Shown: piece after piece, positions 6,020 to 10,136 of the stretch
How the letters are laid out: every line of letters begins with the position of its first letter
Position numbering within the stretch: the first letter of the stretch is position 1
NCBI GenBank assembly: GCA_009776675.1
Contig: WRNK01000021.1
Coordinates: forward strand, 1,198-11,333
DNA: 10,136 bases
Origin: Methanimicrococcus sp.
GTDB taxonomy: Archaea > Halobacteriota > Methanosarcinia > Methanosarcinales > Methanosarcinaceae
Direction of reading: 5' to 3'
The notes under the pieces: model-generated
The model's input: the letters and a program-made list of their open reading frames with translations, nothing else
The model's database searches: none
Told to the model about the DNA's origin: nothing
Made by a program: the position numbers and the translations under genes

Positions 6020-7297
6020 ATGGACATCCCTAATTTTTATTGGTATATTCTGATTGCTCTTTTATTGATGTGTTCTTTCTTCTTTTCTGCAACGGAGACC
6101 GCTTTTTCATTCTTTAACAGGATCCGCTTTAAGACAATGGCTGACGATGGGAACTTGCGTGCAAAGAAGGTTTTAAAAGTTGCAGAAAATTATGACAAGT
6201 TTTTGGCAGCCATTTTGACCGGTAATAATGTTGTTAATATCGGAGCGGCGTCAGTTGCAACCATCCTATTCGCTCAGCTTTTTCCGGCGGAAACGGCTGC
6301 TGCAGTTTCAACGATTGTGTTGACGCTCGTTATTTTGATTGCTTGCGAAGTCATTCCCAAAAGTATTGCGAAAACAAAGGCAGATCAACTGTCTATGGCT
6401 TTTGTGGATATTGTCCGTTTTTTAATGTTTGTTCTATCGCCCGTGGTTTATTTGATTGTGAAAATAATCGGCTTGTTTAGTAAAAAAGATGCTGAAGAGC
6501 GACCGACGATGACAGAAGATGAATTGAAGTATGTCATTGAATCGATTGAAGAAGAAGGCGTTTTGGAAGAACATGAAAGTGATTTGGTTCAATCGGCTTT
6601 GGATTTTGGCGATACGACGGTTCAAGAGGTTATGACGCCGCGTGTTAATGTTGTGGGACTCAATATTGATGATAATATTGATTCTCTTCTGAAACAGATT
6701 ATTGATGAAGGGTTTACACGAATGCCTGTTTACAAACACAGCATTGACAACATTTTGGGCATTGTGAATGTGAAAGATGTTTTAACACGCGTCGCGACGG
6801 GAAAAGAAATCGTTTTAAAAGATTTGATGAAGCCTTGCAAATTTGTTTATGTGACAAGGCCTATTTCTCAAATTTTGTCAGATTTTCGTTTGTCAAAAAG
6901 TCATTTTGCGGTTGTTGTCGATGATTACGGCAGCACCAAAGGGATTGTCACCATGGAAGATATTTTGGAAGAATTGGTCGGTGAAATTTGGGACGAATAT
7001 GATGAAGTGGTCAAAGAAATTGTTCCTGTCAGCGATCATATTTATGAAGTCAGCAGCAACTGCAATGTTTACAGGTTTTTTGAGTATCTTGATATTGATC
7101 ACAAGGATTTTGAATGCGATTACAATACGGTCGGCGGCTGGGCGTTGGATGTTTTTGAACGCATTCCAAAAGTTGATGAATTTTTCACATACAAAAATTT
7201 GACCGTTACCGTTTTAGAGGCAGATGACCAGCGTGTTATTAAATTAAAGGTTGAAAAAGCGGAAGATGTTTCAAATGAATCATCCGATGATGAATAA
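6020..7297 (+). CDS. CNNM/CorC (HlyC/TlyC)-family membrane protein with CBS domains
   Basis: Integral membrane protein of the CNNM/CorC group, members of which are implicated in Mg2+ or other cation efflux. The 425 residues read as an N-terminal DUF21/CNNM membrane domain (about 1-155) with FSATETAFSFFNRIR (22-36), GNNVVNIG (68-75) and the conserved CEVIPKSIAKTKAD (109-122). A CBS pair follows (about 200-325), opening with QEVMTPR and closing with VVVDDYGSTKGIVTMEDILEE. A C-terminal CorC/HlyC domain (about 335-415) contains YNTVGGWALD. ATG at 6020 is chosen because GAGGAA lies 9 bases upstream; a GTG at 5996 in the same frame has no such site and would add 8 residues. The old haemolysin label comes from early homologues and should not be taken as toxicity. 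A GNAT gene follows without a visible terminator. Confidence 0.92.
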   Translation: MDIPNFYWYILIALLLMCSFFFSATETAFSFFNRIRFKTMADDGNLRAKKVLKVAENYDKFLAAILTGNNVVNIGAASVATILFAQLFPAETAAAVSTIVLTLVILIACEVIPKSIAKTKADQLSMAFVDIVRFLMFVLSPVVYLIVKIIGLFSKKDAEERPTMTEDELKYVIESIEEEGVLEEHESDLVQSALDFGDTTVQEVMTPRVNVVGLNIDDNIDSLLKQIIDEGFTRMPVYKHSIDNILGIVNVKDVLTRVATGKEIVLKDLMKPCKFVYVTRPISQILSDFRLSKSHFAVVVDDYGSTKGIVTMEDILEELVGEIWDEYDEVVKEIVPVSDHIYEVSSNCNVYRFFEYLDIDHKDFECDYNTVGGWALDVFERIPKVDEFFTYKNLTVTVLEADDQRVIKLKVEKAEDVSNESSDDE

Positions 7298-7303
7298 AAC
7301 ATT

Positions 7304-7422
7304 TTGAAATCGCAAGGTTGATGCAGATATAAAAAATTTTGAAATCAGCAGTGCTGATATGGAAATAAAAAATCTTGAAATCGGCGGTGTTGATGTGGAA
7401 ATAAGAACTCTTGAAATCGGCG
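7304..7422 (+). repeat. 36-bp tandem repeat spanning the GNAT start region
   Basis: TTGAAATC recurs at 7304, 7339, 7375 and 7411, giving units of 35, 36 and 36 bases plus a partial fourth. Units 2 and 3 match at 30 of 36 bases, and five of the six differences are transitions. Each full unit contains a possible start codon: ATG at 7321 (stopped after three codons), ATG at 7359 and GTG at 7395. In the protein frame units 2 and 3 encode 12-residue repeats beginning FEI/LEI and carrying MEIKN or VEIRT. Confidence 0.8.
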
Positions 7423-7829
7423 ATATGGCGTCTTTAGCAAAATTGAACCGTCATTTTTGGAATGAAGAATCTGATGTCGAGGAAATGGAACGAAAATTTT
7501 GTGATTTGCAAAACAATCCGTCTTATATTTTTCTTTGTGCCGTTGAAGGCGCTGAACTTGTCGGCTCTATAATGGGAATTGTGTGTGACGAATTATATGG
7601 TACGTGCAAACCATTTTTAGTGGTCGAAAATATGGTTGTTGATCCCAAATACCGGAGAAAAGGAATCGCCAAATTACTCTTTGAAGAATTGGAAAAACAA
7701 TCCGTAATAAAGGGCTGCAGATATGCCATTCTTGTCACTGACACAGAGCGAGAAGGTGCTTGCAAGTTTTATGAGTCCGTCGGATTTCACCCGACAAAAA
7801 ATAAAGGATATAAAAAGTATTTCATTTGA
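7359..7829 (+). CDS. GNAT-family N-acetyltransferase
   Basis: Predicted cytosolic enzyme transferring an acetyl group from acetyl-CoA to an unknown amine. From ATG 7359 it has 156 residues. The GNAT core is clear: strand VVENMVVDP (88-96) leads into the acetyl-CoA loop YRRKGIAKLLFEEL (98-111), matching R/Q-x-x-G-x-G/A. The C-terminal part ACKFYESVGFHP (134-145) is the usual FY-x-x-GF motif. The N-terminus is ambiguous because of the 36-bp repeat. GTG at 7395 gives a canonical GNAT start (VEIRTLEIGDM, 144 residues) and has GGCGGTG upstream, whereas ATG at 7359 lacks a clear ribosome binding site but adds only one repeat unit. The gene lies 61 bases after the CBS-domain gene and is probably co-transcribed. 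The substrate cannot be inferred; RimI-like and small-molecule acetyltransferases remain open. Confidence 0.88.
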   Translation: MEIKNLEIGGVDVEIRTLEIGDMASLAKLNRHFWNEESDVEEMERKFCDLQNNPSYIFLCAVEGAELVGSIMGIVCDELYGTCKPFLVVENMVVDPKYRRKGIAKLLFEELEKQSVIKGCRYAILVTDTEREGACKFYESVGFHPTKNKGYKKYFI

Positions 7830-7884
7830 TTCTTTTATCTCTTCTCTTTTCTGTCTCTTCTTGTCATTTTGTTTGTTTTCTTTA
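7830..7884 (+). terminator. Pyrimidine/T-rich tract after the GNAT gene
   Basis: About 55 bases dominated by T and C directly follow the GNAT stop, with several runs of four T. No stem-loop is obvious. Archaeal transcription can end at U-rich tracts without a hairpin, so this is the likely end of the CBS-GNAT transcript. Confidence 0.5.
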
Positions 7885-7891
7885 CGGCAAC

Positions 7892-7900
7892 TTTTATATA
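7892..7900 (+). promoter_or_regulatory. Strong TATA box upstream of the thermosome gene
   Basis: TTTTATATA is essentially the archaeal TATA consensus. A start about 25-30 bases downstream would fall near 7920-7925 and give a leader of roughly 140 bases. A weaker TATA-like TTTTATTC at 8018-8025 would instead give a leader of about 20 bases. Confidence 0.6.
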
Positions 7901-7979
7901 GAAGCGTTGACATTCATTAATTCCAAATCTGATGTAACAGAGGCATGAAATGATCCGTCTTGAGATGATTCAATCGGGC

Positions 7980-8016
7980 ATTTTGTGAAAAATCAAAATT
8001 GGCAAATTTGTTTGCC
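7980..8016 (+). repeat. Two adjacent inverted repeats in the thermosome leader
   Basis: ATTTTG (7980-7985) and CAAAAT (7994-7999) form one pair with an 8-base spacer. GGCAAA (8001-8006) and TTTGCC (8011-8016) form the second with a 4-base spacer. They end just before the weaker TATA-like sequence, so they could be a heat-shock operator for that promoter or RNA hairpins if transcription starts further upstream. Confidence 0.45.
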
Positions 8017-8049
8017 GTTTTATTCATTCAGTTTCATTTTAAAAAAACC

Positions 8050-8055
8050 AGGAGG
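8050..8055 (+). promoter_or_regulatory. Shine-Dalgarno selecting a TTG start for the thermosome
   Basis: AGGAGG lies 8 bases before TTG at 8064 and 20 bases before the first in-frame ATG at 8076. The spacing favours TTG, giving an N-terminus [10 protein letters not shown] that resembles methanogen thermosomes. Confidence 0.8.
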
Positions 8056-8063
8056 ATTTTAGA

Positions 8064-9707
8064 TTGTCAGGACAAATGGGACAACCTATCTTTATTTTAA
8101 GTGAAGGCAGCAAAAGAACAAGAGGTTCTGATGCTCAAAACAACAATATTATGGCTGCAAAGGCAGTTGCAGAAGCTGTCAGAACAACACTCGGACCAAA
8201 GGGAATGGACAAAATGCTTGTCGATTCGATGGGTGATGTGATTGTTACAAACGACGGCGCCACCATTTTAAGAGAAATGGACATTGAGCATCCGGCTGCA
8301 AAAATGATCGTTGAAATTTCAAAGACACAAGATGCAGAAGTCGGCGACGGAACAACAACGGCGGCAGTTTTAGCAGGGGAGCTTCTTGCAAACGCCGAAG
8401 AGCTTTTAGAAGCGGGAATTCACCCGACAATTATTTCAGCCGGCTACAGATTGGCTTGTGAAAAAGCTCAAGAACTTGTTCAGGGAATTGCATTAGATGT
8501 CTCTTCTGACGATATTGAAACCCTCAAAAAGATCGCTGCGACAGCGATTACAGGCAAAGGCTCAGAATCACACAAAGAAAAATTATCTAACTTAATTGTC
8601 AGCGCTGTTCGCGCTATTGTTAAGGTTGATGCTCATGGAAAAATTATTGCCGACACCGAAAAAATCAAAATCGAGAAGAAAGCCGGCGGCAGCATTGATG
8701 ATTCCGAACTCATTGACGGTGTTATTATTGACAAAGAACGTGTTCATCCGAATATGCCGACAAAGATCGAAAACGCAAAAATTTTGCTTTTAAGTGCGGC
8801 GATTGAATACAAGAAAACAGAAACCAAATCTGAAATTAAAATTACTTCTCCTGACCAAATGCTCAGCTTCATTGAACAAGAAGAAGCCATGCTTAAAGAA
8901 ATCATCAACAAGGTTATCAATTCCGGTGCAAATGTCGTCTTTTGTCAAAAAGGCATTGACGATTTGGCACAATATTATTTGGCAAAAGCCGGCATTCTTG
9001 CCGCCCGCCGCATTAAAGAAAGCGACATGAATCGCCTCTCTGAAGCGACAACTGCCAAAATCATTACAAACATTGATGAAATCACCACAGCAGAGCTTGG
9101 TTCTGCGGGTCTTGTTTCTGAAAAAGAAACCACAGGTTCCAAAATGATTTATGTGACAAAATGTCCGGAAACAAAGAATGTTTCTCTTTTCCTTCACGGC
9201 GGTACCGAACAAGTTGTTGACGCACTTGACCGCGCTGTTGAAGACGGCAAACGTGTTGTCGGTGTTGCCATCGAAGACCAAAAAGTTGTCGTCGGCGGCG
9301 GATCTCCGGAAATTGAAATTTCTCTTCGCCTTCATGAATATGCGGCAACCCTTTCCGGCAGAGAGCAGCTTGCTGTTTCCAAATTTGCCGAAGCGCTTGA
9401 AATCATCCCGCAGACCCTTGCCGAGAATGCCGGTCTTGACCCGATCAACATGCTCGCCGAATTAAAAGCCGCTCACGAACAAGGCAACAAGAATGCCGGT
9501 TTGAACGTTTATATCGGCAAAGTCGAAGATATGTACAAAAACGACGTCATTGAGCCGCTCAGAATTAAAACACAAGCCATCAATGCCGCCACAGAAGCAA
9601 CCATTATGATTCTCAGAATTGATGATGTTATTGCCTCCAGAAAGCAAGCAGACCTTGCTCCGGGCAGAGGAATGCCGGGCGGAATGCCCGGAATGCCGCC
9701 GATGTAA
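8064..9707 (+). CDS. ths: Thermosome subunit (group II chaperonin)
   Basis: ATP-driven chaperonin subunit that assembles into a double ring and folds proteins in the cytosol. At 547 residues it has the normal length. The equatorial ATP site is visible as [12 protein letters not shown] (43-54), NDGATI (63-68) and GDGTT (94-98, with Asp95). [16 protein letters not shown] (392-407) includes the expected catalytic Asp394 and is followed by GGG (411-413). The apical and intermediate domains lie between about 145 and 400, with no built-in need for a GroES-like lid. The C-terminus is [10 protein letters not shown] followed by the Gly/Met/Pro-rich tail [12 protein letters not shown] typical of methanogen thermosomes. 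The TTG start is supported by AGGAGG. It stands as a single-gene transcript with its own promoter and downstream hairpins. Third positions use more C than in neighbouring genes, consistent with high expression. Which thermosome paralogue it is cannot be told from this window. Confidence 0.97.
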   Translation: MSGQMGQPIFILSEGSKRTRGSDAQNNNIMAAKAVAEAVRTTLGPKGMDKMLVDSMGDVIVTNDGATILREMDIEHPAAKMIVEISKTQDAEVGDGTTTAAVLAGELLANAEELLEAGIHPTIISAGYRLACEKAQELVQGIALDVSSDDIETLKKIAATAITGKGSESHKEKLSNLIVSAVRAIVKVDAHGKIIADTEKIKIEKKAGGSIDDSELIDGVIIDKERVHPNMPTKIENAKILLLSAAIEYKKTETKSEIKITSPDQMLSFIEQEEAMLKEIINKVINSGANVVFCQKGIDDLAQYYLAKAGILAARRIKESDMNRLSEATTAKIITNIDEITTAELGSAGLVSEKETTGSKMIYVTKCPETKNVSLFLHGGTEQVVDALDRAVEDGKRVVGVAIEDQKVVVGGGSPEIEISLRLHEYAATLSGREQLAVSKFAEALEIIPQTLAENAGLDPINMLAELKAAHEQGNKNAGLNVYIGKVEDMYKNDVIEPLRIKTQAINAATEATIMILRIDDVIASRKQADLAPGRGMPGGMPGMPPM

Positions 9708-9732
9708 GGAAAAAAGTTGCTGAAAAAGAAAA

Positions 9733-9787
9733 GTAAATCGCTGACGCAATTTTTTCAAATGAAATCTGTTTTCGTCAGCCGTTTTAC
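9733..9787 (+). repeat. Long hairpin after the thermosome gene
   Basis: Arms GCTGACG (9740-9746) and CGTCAGC (9773-9779) are perfect complements. The stem is extended by GTAAA (9733-9737) with TTTAC (9783-9787) across a small internal loop. The loop of 26 bases is A/T-rich. It starts 26 bases after the stop codon and may protect the mRNA 3' end or take part in termination. Confidence 0.6.
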
Positions 9788-9790
9788 AGC

Positions 9791-9818
9791 AGGGGTGACT
9801 TTGCCCCCTCTATTTTTT
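9791..9818 (+). terminator. Hairpin with T run ending the thermosome transcript
   Basis: AGGGG (9791-9795) pairs with CCCCT across a loop of about 9 bases. TTTTTT at 9813-9818 follows closely, giving the layout of an intrinsic terminator. Confidence 0.65.
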
Positions 9819-10075
9819 AGGTTCTTCGCTATTTTAAGGGGTAACGCCAAATCAAGTCCGGTGATTTTGAGACCTCGCAGCAATTAATTTTTTCCCCGAA
9901 TTTTAATTTTTCAACATTTTTTCTATAATTATCATTCTATCGCTTTTGAAAATCTTTAAAAAAATTTATCTCCCTTTCGTTTTCTTTCAAATGATTGAAA
10001 TGATTGCATATGATTCGGAGTGATTCAGAAATCGACGACGAGAGGCAAAAAACGAAAGAAAAAGGATAATCACTT
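9819..10075. other. Gene-free AT-rich region before the PIN gene
   Basis: No open frame of useful length is seen on either strand; the longest ATG frame near its end has only ten codons. It contains T-rich stretches (9887-9925) and TATA-like sequences such as TATAATTA near 9923-9930 and AAATTTAT near 9962-9969, which could drive the PIN gene. Phased TGATT motifs lie at 9992-10025, and AAAGGA at 10061-10066 is the PIN gene's likely ribosome binding site. Confidence 0.5.
9992..10025 (+). repeat. Four TGATT motifs at about 10-bp spacing
   Basis: TGATT occurs at 9992, 10001, 10011 and 10021, each preceded by A or G. The spacing of 9, 10 and 10 bases is close to one DNA turn, so all copies face the same side of the helix. 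This could be an operator for the PIN gene that starts 51 bases later. Confidence 0.5.
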
Positions 10076-10136
10076 ATGGAAAAGAAAAAAATATATTTAG
10101 AAACGACTCTATTTAATCATTATTTCGATGTAAGAA
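10076..10136 (+). CDS. Probable PIN-domain protein (VapC-like), 3' partial
   Basis: Only the first 20 residues are visible before the window ends. The sequence KIYLETTLFNHYFDV matches the opening strand and helix of a PIN-domain group whose members typically begin IYLETS/T-x-x-N-x-x-F. PIN proteins are Mg2+-dependent ribonucleases, often toxins of VapBC pairs. In this subgroup the first acidic residue is often Glu, as here (Glu9), instead of Asp. AAAGGA lies 9 bases upstream of the ATG. No antitoxin frame is present directly upstream, so a partner, if any, must be downstream outside the window or elsewhere. The call rests on a short stretch and could be wrong in detail. Confidence 0.6.
   Translation, partial: MEKKKIYLETTLFNHYFDVR

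Noticed and set aside
7929..7975. Possible C/D box guide RNA in the thermosome leader (TGATG and GATGATT elements)
   Set aside because: No matching D and D' boxes at the required spacing were found, so the pattern is not supported.
8790..9335. Long minus-strand open frame opposite the thermosome gene
   Set aside because: It is antisense to a highly conserved coding region, has no recognisable motif or ribosome binding site, and its composition reflects the opposite strand. Similar antisense frames at 3372-3911 and 4066-4380 are rejected for the same reason.
1..10136. tRNA or rRNA genes, CRISPR arrays, insertion sequences
   Set aside because: No cloverleaf-like stretch, conserved rRNA sequence, regularly spaced direct-repeat array, transposase-like frame or terminal inverted repeats were seen on either strand.

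Overview
The window looks like a chromosomal segment of a low-to-moderate GC methanogenic archaeon. The evidence is a group II chaperonin (thermosome) with a Gly/Met/Pro-rich tail, a compact two-gene sufC-sufB pair, archaeal TATA-like boxes in the main intergenic regions, T-rich ends instead of classic bacterial terminators, and purine-rich Shine-Dalgarno sequences that select TTG as well as ATG starts. The thermosome N-terminus resembles Methanosarcinales sequences as I remember them, so a host-associated relative such as Methanimicrococcus is plausible. That placement is inference and was not checked.

Layout. (1) Positions 1-2353, plus strand: an ECF-type biotin uptake operon of bioY (5' end cut by the window), one ATPase and one EcfT membrane subunit, tightly coupled by overlapping stop and start codons. 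(2) Positions 2440-4511, plus strand: a palindrome, a TATA box and sufC-sufB, an Fe-S cluster scaffold pair whose reading frames overlap by 28 bases. A hairpin with A and T tracts on either side then separates convergent transcripts. (3) Positions 4576-5893, minus strand: an Fpg/Nei-like H2TH zinc-finger protein lacking the usual catalytic proline, followed by a small unknown membrane protein. (4) Positions 5894-6019: a divergent, very AT-rich promoter region. (5) Positions 6020-7829, plus strand: a CNNM/CorC-type CBS membrane protein and a GNAT acetyltransferase whose start region is a 36-bp tandem repeat. (6) Positions 7830-9818: a thermosome gene with its own strong TATA box, a long leader with two inverted repeats, and two hairpins downstream. 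(7) Positions 9819-10136: an AT-rich gene-free stretch with helically phased TGATT motifs, then the first 20 codons of a probable PIN-domain protein.

Most genes are housekeeping. Biotin uptake and Fe-S assembly are only loosely linked. Repair, membrane and chaperone genes follow as independent units. I see no clear new multi-gene system. The points most worth checking are the proline-less Fpg-like protein with its unknown membrane partner, the repeated start region of the acetyltransferase, a lysine-rich open frame directly behind the ATPase stop codon, and the phased motifs before the PIN gene.
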